NCBI GenBank assembly: GCA_017404935.1
Contig: JAFRBI010000002.1
Location: forward strand, 1-64,000
Origin: Candidatus Saccharimonadota bacterium
GTDB taxonomy: Bacteria; Patescibacteriota; Saccharimonadia; Saccharimonadales; Saccharimonadaceae
Reading direction: 5' to 3'
Length of the DNA: 64,000 nt
Under the pieces are notes generated by a model that was not told the DNA's origin, did not search any database, and saw only the letters and a program-made list of their open reading frames with translations. The position numbers and the translations under genes were made by a program. Shown here piece by piece: positions 17,252 to 26,657 of the stretch (its first letter is position 1; every line of letters begins with the position of its first letter).

Positions 17252-18136
17252 ATGAAGGGAATTATCCTCGCTGGTGGTTCTGGCACCCGGCTATATCCAT
17301 TAACACTTGGCACCTCTAAGCAGATGTTACCGGTTTATGATAAACCGATGATTTATTATCCTTTAACTACTTTGATGATTGCGGGAATCCGGGATATTTT
17401 GATTATTTCCACACCTGAGGATTTGCCTAATTTTGAGAGACTCCTTGGGGATGGTTCTAGTATGGGGATCAACCTTTCTTATAAGGTACAGCCTTCTCCA
17501 GATGGTTTGGCACAGGCATTTATCTTAGGTTCTGAATTTATCGCTGGTGGGCCGTGCGCAATGATTCTTGGTGATAATATTTTCTATGGCTCTGGATTTA
17601 CGGATACACTTAGAGCTGCGGTAGACAATGCTAATAATGGTAGAGCTACGGTATTTGGTTATTATGTAAATGATCCAGAAAGATTTGGTGTGGTAGAATT
17701 TGACTCTGATTGGCATGCAATCTCAATTGAAGAAAAACCAGAAGTGCCAAAAAGCAACTATGCAGTGACAGGACTTTATTTCTATCCAGGTGATGTGTCT
17801 AACCGAGCAAGCCAGGTAGTGCCATCTGATAGAGGTGAACTGGAAATTACTTCTCTGAATGAAATGTATTTAAAAGACGGACTTCTAGACGTGCAACTTT
17901 TGTCGCGTGGATTTGCTTGGCTTGATACTGGCACGGTGGATTCTCTTGCTGATGCGGCCGATTTTGTAAGAGTGGTGCAAAATAGACAAGGGATTCAGAT
18001 TGCTGCGCCAGAAGAGATTGCTTTTAAGCATGGCTGGATTTCAGAAGAAAAACTTTTAGAGGCGGCCAATAAATATAAAAAGACTGCCTATGGCAAACAT
18101 CTTTTCAAGGTAGCGGAAAGGAAACTTTACGACTAA
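17252..18136 (+). CDS. rmlA: Glucose-1-phosphate thymidylyltransferase
   Basis: A 294-residue enzyme opening with [18 protein letters not shown] and [17 protein letters not shown], a textbook RmlA/RfbA N terminus, and later LGDNIFYG. It makes dTDP-glucose from dTTP and glucose 1-phosphate, the first step toward dTDP-L-rhamnose. Length is normal. The stop overlaps rmlC as TAATG (18134-18138). The four rml genes follow one another without gaps and form one operon in the order A-C-B-D. Confidence 0.95.
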   Translation: MKGIILAGGSGTRLYPLTLGTSKQMLPVYDKPMIYYPLTTLMIAGIRDILIISTPEDLPNFERLLGDGSSMGINLSYKVQPSPDGLAQAFILGSEFIAGGPCAMILGDNIFYGSGFTDTLRAAVDNANNGRATVFGYYVNDPERFGVVEFDSDWHAISIEEKPEVPKSNYAVTGLYFYPGDVSNRASQVVPSDRGELEITSLNEMYLKDGLLDVQLLSRGFAWLDTGTVDSLADAADFVRVVQNRQGIQIAAPEEIAFKHGWISEEKLLEAANKYKKTAYGKHLFKVAERKLYD

Positions 18137-18690
18137 TGGGAAAATTCAAATTTAATGCAACCAATATTGAAGGTGTTTATGTGATTGAACCAACCGTGTA
18201 TGGCGATGAACGCGGATATTTTATGGAGACCTATTCGGAAGAAGAGTTTAAAGAAGCGGGTCTTGATTATGATTTTGTACAGGACAACCAGTCTTCTTCT
18301 AGAAAAGGGGTTCTTCGAGGTCTTCATTTTCAAAAGAATCATCCACAAGCCAAACTTGTGAGAGTGCTTTCTGGTGAAGTGTTTGATGTGGCGGTGGACC
18401 TTCGTGAAAATTCCGACACTTACGGTAAGTGGGTCGGGGTGCTTTTATCTGCTGATAATAAGAAACAGCTAATGATTCCACGCGGTTTTGCGCATGGATT
18501 TTTGGTGGTATCAGATACTGCAGAGTTTGCTTATAAATGTGATGATGTTTATCATCCAGAAGACGAGGGTGGTGTGATGTACAATTCTTGTGGGATTGAT
18601 TGGCCAGAAATTGACGTAGAGCCGGTTTTGTCGGAAAAAGACATGAAACATCCTGCGCTTTCAGAATTAGATTTTAAATTTAAATTTTAA
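18136..18690 (+). CDS. rmlC: dTDP-4-dehydrorhamnose 3,5-epimerase
   Basis: A 184-residue cupin-type epimerase. It has VYGDERGYFMETY, QDNQSSSRKGVLRGLHFQ with the catalytic His region, VFDVAVDLR and PRGFAHGFLV. It converts dTDP-4-keto-6-deoxyglucose to dTDP-4-keto-rhamnose in the cytoplasm. The start overlaps the rmlA stop by one base. rmlB follows after 10 nt and has its own strong ribosome binding site. Confidence 0.95.
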   Translation: MGKFKFNATNIEGVYVIEPTVYGDERGYFMETYSEEEFKEAGLDYDFVQDNQSSSRKGVLRGLHFQKNHPQAKLVRVLSGEVFDVAVDLRENSDTYGKWVGVLLSADNKKQLMIPRGFAHGFLVVSDTAEFAYKCDDVYHPEDEGGVMYNSCGIDWPEIDVEPVLSEKDMKHPALSELDFKFKF

Positions 18691-18700
18691 GGAGGTAAAA

Positions 18701-19741
18701 GTGGAAGACAAAAAGACAATTATTGTAACAGGTGGGGCTGGGTTTATCGGCTCAAACTTTGTGTATTATATGTTGAAAAAATATCCGTTTTATCGGATCG
18801 TGTGTTTGGACGCTCTTACTTATGCGGGGAACCTTTCTACGCTTGAAAGAGCGATGAAAGACCATCCAGATAATTTCCGGTTTGTAAAAGGTGACATTCG
18901 TGACGCGGAATTAGTTGAGAATCTATTTGTGGAAGAAAAACCAGATATTGTAGTGAACTTTGCGGCAGAATCACATGTAGATAGATCAATTCTAAACCCA
19001 CAAGAATTTTTGCAAACCAATATTATGGGTCCACAGGTATTGATGGATGCTTGCCGCAAACACGGCGTAAAAAGATATCACCAGGTATCTACGGACGAAG
19101 TATATGGTGATCTTCCTTTGGACCGGCCAGATTTATTCTTTACCGAAACTACGAATTTGCATGCTTCTTCACCATATTCGGCTTCTAAGGCTTCGGCGGA
19201 TCTTGTGGTGATGGCATACCATAGAACTTATGGACTGCCAGTATCTATTTCTAGGTGTTCAAACAACTACGGGCCGTATCATTTTCCAGAAAAGTTAATT
19301 CCTCTCATGATTATTAATGCGCTCAATGATAAACCTTTGCCGGTGTATGGTGATGGACTAAATGTGCGTGATTGGCTCTATGTGGAAGACCATTGTAAAG
19401 CGATTGATATGATAATTCATAGCGACTGTGTGGGTGAAGTGTATAACGTAGGCGGCCATAATGAAAAATCTAATATTGAAATTGTAAAATTAATTTTGAA
19501 AGAGCTCGGTAAACCAGAAAGCTTAATCACATATGTTGAGGATAGAAAAGGACATGACCGGCGCTATGCAATTGACCCTGCGAAAATTCAAAGAGAACTG
19601 GGTTGGGAACCAGAAACAAAATTTGAAAATGGCATCGTCAAAACCATTCAATGGTATCTAGACCACAAAGATTGGTGGGAAGAGATTATTTCTGGCGAAT
19701 ACCAGGATTATTATGATAAGATGTACGGAGAAAAGAAATGA
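18701..19741 (+). CDS. rmlB: dTDP-glucose 4,6-dehydratase
   Basis: A 346-residue extended SDR with TGGAGFIGSNFV, the FAAESHVDRSI segment diagnostic for RmlB, STDEVYGDL, and YSASKAS with the catalytic YxxxK. It converts dTDP-glucose to dTDP-4-keto-6-deoxyglucose. The start is GTG; AAGGAGGT at 18689-18696 sets it. Its TGA overlaps the rmlD ATG (19738-19741). Confidence 0.95.
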   Translation: MEDKKTIIVTGGAGFIGSNFVYYMLKKYPFYRIVCLDALTYAGNLSTLERAMKDHPDNFRFVKGDIRDAELVENLFVEEKPDIVVNFAAESHVDRSILNPQEFLQTNIMGPQVLMDACRKHGVKRYHQVSTDEVYGDLPLDRPDLFFTETTNLHASSPYSASKASADLVVMAYHRTYGLPVSISRCSNNYGPYHFPEKLIPLMIINALNDKPLPVYGDGLNVRDWLYVEDHCKAIDMIIHSDCVGEVYNVGGHNEKSNIEIVKLILKELGKPESLITYVEDRKGHDRRYAIDPAKIQRELGWEPETKFENGIVKTIQWYLDHKDWWEEIISGEYQDYYDKMYGEKK

Positions 19742-20634
19742 AAGTATTGGTAACGGGAACTTCTGGCCAACTAGGCCATGATGTGATGATGGAGCTTGCC
19801 TCTCGTGGACACGAGGGAATTGGCGCGGATAGATCAGATTCTGATGCAGAGTTTGAGCACGTGATTTTGGATATTACGGATGCCAAAAAAGTATCTGAAG
19901 TGGTGAACGGAATAAAGCCAGACGCGATTGTACACTGCGCAGCTTGGACAAATGTGGATGGGGCAGAAGATCCAGATAATCGTGACAAAGTAATGGCAGT
20001 GAACGTAGAGGGGACTCGTAATTTAGCCGAGGCAGCAAAGGCCGTGGATGCTAAGTTTATGTATATTTCTACGGATTATGTATTCAATGGACAGGGAGAA
20101 AGACCGTGGCAGCCAGACGACAAGGATTACGCTCCACTCAATGTATACGGGGAGTCTAAATTAAACGGGGAATTAGAAGTTTCTAAAATTCTAGACAAAT
20201 ATTTTATCGTAAGAATTGCGTGGGTGTTTGGTAAAAATGGCAATAATTTTATTAAGACGATGATTAAGGTTGGGGAAACTCACGACACTGTAGAAGTGGT
20301 GGCAGACCAAATTGGTACGCCAACCTATACATTAGATCTTGCAAGGCTTCTGGTGGATATAATTGAAACTGATAAATATGGATATTATCATGCCACTAAT
20401 GAAGGCGGATATATTTCTTGGGCCGATTTTGCCGAGGAAATTTATAAAGATGCTGGGATGGATGTGAAGGTCGTAGCGGTTTCTACAGAAGATTATGAGA
20501 AAAAAGCTGGTAAAACTGTAGCAAAAAGGCCGTTTAACTCTAGACTTGATAAGTCTAAACTGGTTGAGGCTGGCTTTGAACCATTGCCAACTTGGCAGGA
20601 TGCGGTGGAGAGATATATTTCAGAGTTGATTTGA
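19738..20634 (+). CDS. rmlD: dTDP-4-dehydrorhamnose reductase
   Basis: A 298-residue SDR with VLVTGTSGQLGHDVM, HCAAWTNVDGAED, STDYVFNG and YGESKLNGE, typical of RmlD, which reduces the last intermediate to dTDP-L-rhamnose. It ends the rml operon. Its 3' end overlaps the convergent GT2 gene by 15 bp, and no terminator is visible between them. Confidence 0.95.
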   Translation: MKVLVTGTSGQLGHDVMMELASRGHEGIGADRSDSDAEFEHVILDITDAKKVSEVVNGIKPDAIVHCAAWTNVDGAEDPDNRDKVMAVNVEGTRNLAEAAKAVDAKFMYISTDYVFNGQGERPWQPDDKDYAPLNVYGESKLNGELEVSKILDKYFIVRIAWVFGKNGNNFIKTMIKVGETHDTVEVVADQIGTPTYTLDLARLLVDIIETDKYGYYHATNEGGYISWADFAEEIYKDAGMDVKVVAVSTEDYEKKAGKTVAKRPFNSRLDKSKLVEAGFEPLPTWQDAVERYISELI

Positions 20635-21432
20635 CTTTTCGCTTTTTTGGTAGAATTTAGTGAGTAATTTTGCGATTGGTGTAGGCCAAAAGCGTTTGAA
20701 AATTTGATAATCTTCTTTGGTGCGGATACCTTGATTGATAATGTCGGTAGTGGTGGAATTCTTTGAGATGCGATGTCCCATGAGAGGTTGGTGAATATAA
20801 GTAAAAGCACCTTTCTCTTTGCTGAGTTTTTCCCAAGCATGCCAATCACAGTTGCACTTAAAACTTGATTTAAAAATATCTTTAGGGCAGTTTTTAACTA
20901 CAAAAGTGACAGCGGGGCAACAGACGGGATTGCCAAATTTAAGGATGGAGCGTTTAAAGTGACGAGATTTGAGGGATTTTTTGATGCGGATACTGGTTAA
21001 AAGTAGATGCTTTATTTTTAATAGTGTATTAGAATAGACACGCTCTTTGTCACGAAGTTCAAAATAGTCCGTAAAAATAATGGATGAATCTGGGTATTTC
21101 TTATAGGCTTTTACTATTTTTTCAGAATAATTTTTTTCATAAACATCGTCTTGGTGAGCTACGGTTATAAGTGGGGTGTTCCCAGAATGTATAGCAAAGT
21201 CAAAATCACCACCAATATTCGTATGTTCGCCTTCAATCACTTTGAGATTATATATTTTGGCTAAATTTGATATATAGGAATTCTTGGTCGTAGTGGCGAC
21301 AATAACTTCACTAGAATAGGACTGATTTTTGACGGATTTAATACAGTCCTCTAGAAAAGAACTTTCTTTATAAGCTAGGATTACAAAGGTGTGAAGAGAA
21401 TTATTTTTGTTTTTCATTGTTCTTTTTGTCAT
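20620..21432 (-). CDS. GT2-like glycosyltransferase
   Basis: A 270-residue protein, last in the minus-strand operon 28159-20620. It has a GT2-type fold signature, FVILAYKESSFLEDCIKSV, and VAHQDDVYEKNY in place of the usual DxD segment. Paired Cys residues occur in the C-terminal part (NPVCCPAV). Starts at 21432 or 21417 are both possible; either overlaps the DUF2304 gene. The substrate is unknown. Confidence 0.68.
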   Translation of the reverse strand: MTKRTMKNKNNSLHTFVILAYKESSFLEDCIKSVKNQSYSSEVIVATTTKNSYISNLAKIYNLKVIEGEHTNIGGDFDFAIHSGNTPLITVAHQDDVYEKNYSEKIVKAYKKYPDSSIIFTDYFELRDKERVYSNTLLKIKHLLLTSIRIKKSLKSRHFKRSILKFGNPVCCPAVTFVVKNCPKDIFKSSFKCNCDWHAWEKLSKEKGAFTYIHQPLMGHRISKNSTTTDIINQGIRTKEDYQIFKRFWPTPIAKLLTKFYQKSEKSNQL

Positions 21433-21751
21433 GTTTTAAAATTGATACTTCTTGAATTAGTTTAGTGATTTTGTTTTGTTGACGACTGAGGATAATAGTG
21501 AGAAAGAAACAAATGAGAATGAGGATAGCAATAACCACTAAGAAAATAAAATTAGATAGAGTTTCAAAGCCAAGCCAATGAGCAAAAGATTCTAGGGGGC
21601 CGGGAAAAATAGCGATGATAATAAAAGCTATTGGGAGTAGAAGCCAAGTGATAGAGCTTCGAATGGACAAACTATTTTTGGCGAGTCCAATTATAATAAT
21701 AAGAAATAATATAATAGCGGCGACTGTCATTTCAATTTGAAGACTGGTCAT
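21401..21751 (-). CDS. Small membrane protein, DUF2304-like
   Basis: A 116-residue protein with three predicted membrane helices (~10-27, 35-52, 64-88) and a charged C-terminal tail. This layout, and its place directly after a DPM1-type GT2 gene (ATGA overlap at 21748-21751), fit the DUF2304 family, which commonly accompanies polyprenyl-phosphate glycosyltransferases. The exact role is unknown; support of the adjacent transferase at the membrane is a guess from context. Confidence 0.6.
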   Translation of the reverse strand: MTSLQIEMTVAAIILFLIIIIGLAKNSLSIRSSITWLLLPIAFIIIAIFPGPLESFAHWLGFETLSNFIFLVVIAILILICFFLTIILSRQQNKITKLIQEVSILKHDKKNNEKQK

Positions 21752-22440
21752 TTTTTGATCCTCCTAATTTTAATTATAAAAATTGATATTAAAACATTTA
21801 TAACATAGTAGGCGCTTTTCCAAGAGTGGATACTAGATTTTCCAGCTTGGCGTTCATGCATCCTGGCGGGGACTTCTATGATTTTATATCCAAGCTTAAC
21901 TAATTCAAAATCGGATATAGGTTCTGGATATTCTTTCGGATAATGATTTGCAAAATATTTTATCACCTCTTTATTCGCGGCGCGGAAACCGGAAGTTGTA
22001 TCATAAATGCGTTTTCTAGAAAATACAAAAATCATATTTGATATTAAACGAATACCAACTCTTCTTAAGAAGGACGATTTAAAGTTATTAGAATTTTTTC
22101 TGATAAATCTTGAGCCAATAGTGAAATCTGTTTCACCGTCAATAATTGGCTTTATCAGGTCTTTTATAGATTCGGCATCGTGTTGGCCGTCGGCATCAAG
22201 CTGAATAGCAATGTCATAATTATTTTTATAAGCATATTTATATCCAGTTTGAACGGCACCACCAATGCCGAGATTATAACATAAATCAAGATGGTTATAA
22301 TTATTCTCCTCCAAAATTTGTTTAGTATGATCGGTAGAACCATCATTGATAACTATATAGTCATAATTCTTAATAGAATTGATGGTTTTTTCTATAGACG
22401 CCTCCTCGTTGTGAGCGGGAATAATTAGTAGTATTTTCAT
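21748..22440 (-). CDS. Polyprenyl-phosphate sugar transferase, GT2/DPM1-like
   Basis: A 230-residue enzyme with LLIIPAHNEEASIE, VINDGSTDHT and QLDADGQHD (residues ~80-88), typical of DPM1/GtrB-like GT2 enzymes that transfer a sugar to polyprenyl phosphate. A hydrophobic C terminus (~205-225) can anchor it. It overlaps glf upstream and the DUF2304 gene downstream by ATGA junctions. With gtrA-like and DUF2142 genes in the same operon, it likely supplies a lipid-linked sugar for transfer outside the membrane. Confidence 0.8.
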   Translation of the reverse strand: MKILLIIPAHNEEASIEKTINSIKNYDYIVINDGSTDHTKQILEENNYNHLDLCYNLGIGGAVQTGYKYAYKNNYDIAIQLDADGQHDAESIKDLIKPIIDGETDFTIGSRFIRKNSNNFKSSFLRRVGIRLISNMIFVFSRKRIYDTTSGFRAANKEVIKYFANHYPKEYPEPISDFELVKLGYKIIEVPARMHERQAGKSSIHSWKSAYYVINVLISIFIIKIRRIKK

Positions 22441-23531
22441 AATGTGAGATCCATTGCCTTTTTGATTACGTCATCCATATCATAGTATTTATATTCAGCT
22501 AATCTACCGCCAAAGATGACATTTGGTTCTTGGGTGGCTAATGCACGATAAGCATCCGCTAGAGCGTCATTCTTTTCATTGTTAACCGTGTAATATTTTT
22601 CAGATCCTTTTTGGTACGCGGCTGGATATTCATAAGTAATGACAGTTTGCGGGCTAGTATTGAATTCGAAATGTTTATGTTCTATGACTCTAGTATAATC
22701 TACATCTAATCCTGTGTAATTTACGACAGCACAACCTTGATGGTTTTCTTCATTTAACACTTCGGTTTCAAATTCGAGAGAACGCCACTCTAGTTCGCCA
22801 AGTTTATAATCAAAATATTCATCAAGAGGACCAGTATATATAATATGCTCAGCCATAGCTTGATATTCGTCTTTGCGCTCGAAAAAGTCAGTGTTTAATC
22901 TAACTTCAATTCCGGATAACATATTCTGGACCATTTTAGTATATCCACCAATCGGTATGCCTTGGTATTTATCATCAAAATAGTTGTTATCATAAATAAA
23001 ACGTACAGGTAAACGTTTGATAATAAATGTAGGGAGTTCGGAACAAGGGCGCCCCCACTGTTTTTCGGTGTAACCTTTAATAAGTTTTTCATAAATAGTG
23101 CGACCGACTAAGCTGATTGCTTGCTCTTCTAGATTTTTTGGAGCGTGAGAAATCTCTTGGCGTTCAGCCTCTATATGTTTTCTTGCATCTTCTGGGGTCA
23201 CTACGTCATCCCAAATCTGAGCAAAAGTATTCATATTAAATGGCATATTGTAAACTTTGCCATCGAATATCACTATGGGGGAATTAATAAAATTATTAAA
23301 TTTAGCAAATTTGTTAACATACTTCCAAACATCTTCATAATCTGTATGGAAAATATGGGCTCCATATTTATGGATATTGATTCCAACTTGTTCTTCCGTG
23401 TAAACGTTGCCGGCGATATGATTTCTTTTGTCAATAACTAGGACAGATTTGCCAGCGCGATGAGCACGCTCAGCGATAGTAGCACCAAAAAGTCCAGCGC
23501 CTACGATAAGATAATCATATTGGTTTGTCAT
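22437..23531 (-). CDS. glf: UDP-galactopyranose mutase
   Basis: A 364-residue flavoprotein with the N-terminal dinucleotide-binding motif LIVGAGLFGATIAERA, then GAHIFHT, the NMPFNMNTF segment and a KGYTEKQWG motif, all characteristic of Glf. It converts UDP-galactopyranose to UDP-galactofuranose, implying a galactofuranose-containing glycan. galE in the same operon can supply its substrate. TATAAT at 23544-23539 (minus strand) ends 7 nt before the ATG, so it may also have its own leaderless transcript. Confidence 0.95.
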   Translation of the reverse strand: MTNQYDYLIVGAGLFGATIAERAHRAGKSVLVIDKRNHIAGNVYTEEQVGINIHKYGAHIFHTDYEDVWKYVNKFAKFNNFINSPIVIFDGKVYNMPFNMNTFAQIWDDVVTPEDARKHIEAERQEISHAPKNLEEQAISLVGRTIYEKLIKGYTEKQWGRPCSELPTFIIKRLPVRFIYDNNYFDDKYQGIPIGGYTKMVQNMLSGIEVRLNTDFFERKDEYQAMAEHIIYTGPLDEYFDYKLGELEWRSLEFETEVLNEENHQGCAVVNYTGLDVDYTRVIEHKHFEFNTSPQTVITYEYPAAYQKGSEKYYTVNNEKNDALADAYRALATQEPNVIFGGRLAEYKYYDMDDVIKKAMDLTL

Positions 23532-23549
23532 TAAGATAATTATATCATA

Positions 23550-25124
23550 TTACAAGTGAGAACAGGCTATGACAGAAATAACATAGATGCTTTCGAAAAT
23601 GAAGAATGCATAAAAGTAGTAGTTGTTGGTGATTTCTATTGTTGATTTTATGATGGCGTTCCTATTTTCTATAGGAGTCCTTTGAGCTGGTAAGAACCAG
23701 ATTGGGATCAATAACATGATAGGTAAGAAATATCGACCTTGGACCCCATCGATGATAGTTTCGCCGGACTTTGTCCAGGTTACAAACATAGCAGTAAATA
23801 TCGCAAAACTGATAAGAGCAAATAGTAAAATAGATAAAATTTTGAGATCTTTTGGAATAATATATTTAGGGCGAGTTTTAATACAAAGAACGATAAAAAT
23901 AATTAGCGATAGAAAGATGTAAAATTTTGATGGTACGATATTAAACCATTCCAGATAACCACCAAAAGCACCAGAAAGGTACATCATGGCATTGGAAGAA
24001 ATAGAGTGTATAACAATGGAAAAATATTTAATTGGGTTATGAATAATAAGAGAGATTTGCCCAGATGCATCTGATACGGTAATAGTGGGTGGAGAAATAA
24101 AATACCATATCAGGTAAGCCGCGACTACAATAGTGCCAGTGCCAAAGATCCAGAAAAGCTTTCTCTTGATATCTTTACCGCCAAAACGCTCTTTGGGAAT
24201 GCAAAATAGAATGAAACATAGTGGCGCATAGACAATTTTGCTAATGCTAATAAACAAACAAAGAGCAAGTATAATGAAAAAATGTTTTTTATTGAACGCT
24301 TCTTTGCGGCTGTAGATAGAATAAAGAACAAATGTGATTAATGCAATGGCGGAAACAAAGATCGGAGCGTCGGCGGAGAGAGAAGCCATAGATTGCATTG
24401 AGATGGGCAGAAAGGCAAGGAGAAAAATGAATTTTTTGAGAAAAGGAATATATTTTATACATAAATAGAGAATAGTAATACAGAAAAAAAGATTAAAGAA
24501 TTTAGCAATGTAAGCAGAAATCAAGAAGGGGAGATGGAGAATTTTGCCAATAAACATACCCGCGATTTGCGGAGTGTATGCGAGAGGACTGTAGCCATAT
24601 GCGGAAGTGGCTATAAAGGTTTTTTCTTCGCTGGCTTGCAAGCCTAGGTTATTTAGAACTTCTGAATAAGTAACATTTTGGTTTGCAAATTTGCTAACAA
24701 GGATAATATTTTCGGGTTGAACGCTACCGGCAAAAGTGTGGTTTTCGTCACTCTCTGACACGAAGTGTCCTTCAGTGATTTCATAAACCCTAAAGAAATG
24801 CGATGCTTCATCTGGGACGCGTCCAATGGGTAAAACTAGTACATAAATACTGCCAATAATAAGGCTTAGAATTAGAAAAATTTTTTCGATTTTCCACTGA
24901 TGTTTTTTGGCGAAATATAGTATATAACATAAAGCCGTTTCTGCTAAGATTGTTCCAATAAGCATTACTACAAAATAAACACCAAAGCTTAAGGAATTAG
25001 ATTTAAAATTCCAAATTAAGAATAAAATATTAATGATGGTAAAACAGAAAAATAAAGCCAGGTTTTTAGTTTTGTCACCCCCAAAGTTTTTTATAGGCTT
25101 CAGTGACTTCTTTTGGTTTACCAT
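23550..25124 (-). CDS. Polytopic membrane protein, DUF2142 family
   Basis: A 524-residue integral membrane protein with about 11-12 hydrophobic segments. The first large outer loop contains GRVPDEASHFFRVY, matching the PDE..H signature of DUF2142 and related GT-C-like enzymes. It probably transfers a sugar from a lipid carrier or otherwise modifies a surface glycan. The only good start, 25124, overlaps the ABC ATPase gene by 50 bp; no later in-frame ATG precedes the first helix. Confidence 0.65.
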   Translation of the reverse strand: MVNQKKSLKPIKNFGGDKTKNLALFFCFTIINILFLIWNFKSNSLSFGVYFVVMLIGTILAETALCYILYFAKKHQWKIEKIFLILSLIIGSIYVLVLPIGRVPDEASHFFRVYEITEGHFVSESDENHTFAGSVQPENIILVSKFANQNVTYSEVLNNLGLQASEEKTFIATSAYGYSPLAYTPQIAGMFIGKILHLPFLISAYIAKFFNLFFCITILYLCIKYIPFLKKFIFLLAFLPISMQSMASLSADAPIFVSAIALITFVLYSIYSRKEAFNKKHFFIILALCLFISISKIVYAPLCFILFCIPKERFGGKDIKRKLFWIFGTGTIVVAAYLIWYFISPPTITVSDASGQISLIIHNPIKYFSIVIHSISSNAMMYLSGAFGGYLEWFNIVPSKFYIFLSLIIFIVLCIKTRPKYIIPKDLKILSILLFALISFAIFTAMFVTWTKSGETIIDGVQGRYFLPIMLLIPIWFLPAQRTPIENRNAIIKSTIEITNNYYFYAFFIFESIYVISVIACSHL

Positions 25125-25818
25125 CTAGCTTGACCTTTCCTTCTTCAATTAAAATTGCACGGTTGCAATATCTTTCAACATTACCCATATCATGAGTGAC
25201 TAAGATGACGGTTTGTTTGCCTTTGATGGCAGCGAAGTAATCGGTGCATTTTTTCTGGAATTCGGCATCGCCGACGGCAAGGACTTCGTCTAGGAGGAGA
25301 ATGTCACCTCTTGCGCGGATGGCAATGGAAAAAGCTAAACGGACCTGCATGCCAGAAGAGAAGTTTTTGAGTTTTTGGTCCATAAAGGGACGAAGTTCGG
25401 CGAAATCTACGATTTCGTCATACATGGTGTCCATTTCTTTGTTGGAAAAACCAAGCAGAGCACCGTTCAAATAAACATTTTCGCGGCCGGAGAGCTCTGG
25501 GTTGAAGCCGACGCCAAGTTCGATGAATGGCACCAATGTGCCGTTAATATCAACAGAACCTTTTTCTGGGAAATAAATTTTGGCAAGAGTTTTAAGTAAA
25601 GTGGATTTACCAGAGCCATTACGGCCAACGATGCCGACAAATTCATTCTGGTGGATGTCAAAGCTGATATTATCTAAAACTTTTTGCTCGGTGTAACCTT
25701 TGATACCTTTGAGGCGATTAAAAATAGCTTGTTTTAATCCCCAGGCACGCTCGGTAGGGAGTTTGAAGCTTTTGTGGAGATTTTTGACGGAAATAACTAC
25801 AGGCGCTTCTTCTTTCAT
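25075..25818 (-). CDS. Polysaccharide ABC exporter ATPase (Wzt/TagH-like)
   Basis: A 247-residue nucleotide-binding protein. Walker A is GRNGSGKSTLLK (~67-78), the signature is FSSGMQVRLAFS, and Walker B is DILLLDEVLAVGD, with a HDM switch His. The ELGVGFNPELSGREN segment is typical of capsule/O-antigen/teichoic acid exporters. It lacks the C-terminal substrate-recognition domain some Wzt proteins have, so export need not depend on a terminal cap. Its start overlaps the permease stop as TAATG. Confidence 0.9.
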   Translation of the reverse strand: MKEEAPVVISVKNLHKSFKLPTERAWGLKQAIFNRLKGIKGYTEQKVLDNISFDIHQNEFVGIVGRNGSGKSTLLKTLAKIYFPEKGSVDINGTLVPFIELGVGFNPELSGRENVYLNGALLGFSNKEMDTMYDEIVDFAELRPFMDQKLKNFSSGMQVRLAFSIAIRARGDILLLDEVLAVGDAEFQKKCTDYFAAIKGKQTVILVTHDMGNVERYCNRAILIEEGKVKLDGKPKEVTEAYKKLWG

Positions 25819-26636
25819 TAGATTTCCTCCGCGAATTTTTTAGACTTTTTACGGAAATACCAGGAGCCCCAAACGAGCATAACGATTACGATAATAATAG
25901 GGATAAATTTCCAAATGAAATTTTCTTCTCCTACAAAATGCCAGGTAGTAATAGTTTCTTTTGTAACTAATGAGTATCGTATATCTTGGATTACTTGGGA
26001 AATTGGATTTAGGAGGATAATTTTTGCGGCTGTAATATTTGTGCTTGCCACCATAGAAATTGGATAGATGATTGGGACGGCATAAAAAAGCGCTTGCATA
26101 AGTACATCCCAGATAGAAGTGATATCACGATATTTAACGTTAATGGCTCCAAGCAGAAAAGCAATACCAAGTGAAAATATATAAAGCTCAAACATCAGTA
26201 GCGGCACCAATAACCATGTCCAAGAGGGTGTGACTCCATCGATTAAGGCAAAAATAACAATGACTACTAAATTGATTAAAACATTAATGACTGCTGTAAG
26301 CGTGGCTGATACTACCACGATGTACTTAGGAAAACAGATTTTGCGGATGAGGTCGCCACGTGTGACCATAGCTTGGATGCCTTGGTTAGTGCATTCGCTA
26401 AAAAAGCTCCAAAAGGTTGTACCAACTAGTAAGTATACTGGGTAGTGCGGTATATCGCCGCCTATGCGGAGTAGCTTGGCAAACACTATATATAATATAG
26501 CAAACATCATAAGAGGACGAAGCAATGCCCAAAGATAGCCTAATACTGAGCCTTGATAGCGGAGCTTAAAATCCGTTTTGGTAAGCTCCTTTAATAGAAC
26601 ACGATTGTTCTTATACAGAAAATTAGGGATTGCCAT
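25818..26636 (-). CDS. Polysaccharide ABC exporter permease (Wzm/TagG-like)
   Basis: A 272-residue ABC-2 type permease with six predicted helices and an N-terminal amphipathic segment, including YRGSVLGYLWALLRPL-type residues (here YQGSVLGYLWALLRP). With the ATPase it forms an exporter for a lipid-linked glycan. TAAAAT on the minus strand at 26651-26646 lies 9 nt before the ATG, so a promoter may sit between galE and this gene. Confidence 0.88.
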   Translation of the reverse strand: MAIPNFLYKNNRVLLKELTKTDFKLRYQGSVLGYLWALLRPLMMFAILYIVFAKLLRIGGDIPHYPVYLLVGTTFWSFFSECTNQGIQAMVTRGDLIRKICFPKYIVVVSATLTAVINVLINLVVIVIFALIDGVTPSWTWLLVPLLMFELYIFSLGIAFLLGAINVKYRDITSIWDVLMQALFYAVPIIYPISMVASTNITAAKIILLNPISQVIQDIRYSLVTKETITTWHFVGEENFIWKFIPIIIVIVMLVWGSWYFRKKSKKFAEEI

Positions 26637-26657
26637 ACTATATCTATTTTATCATAT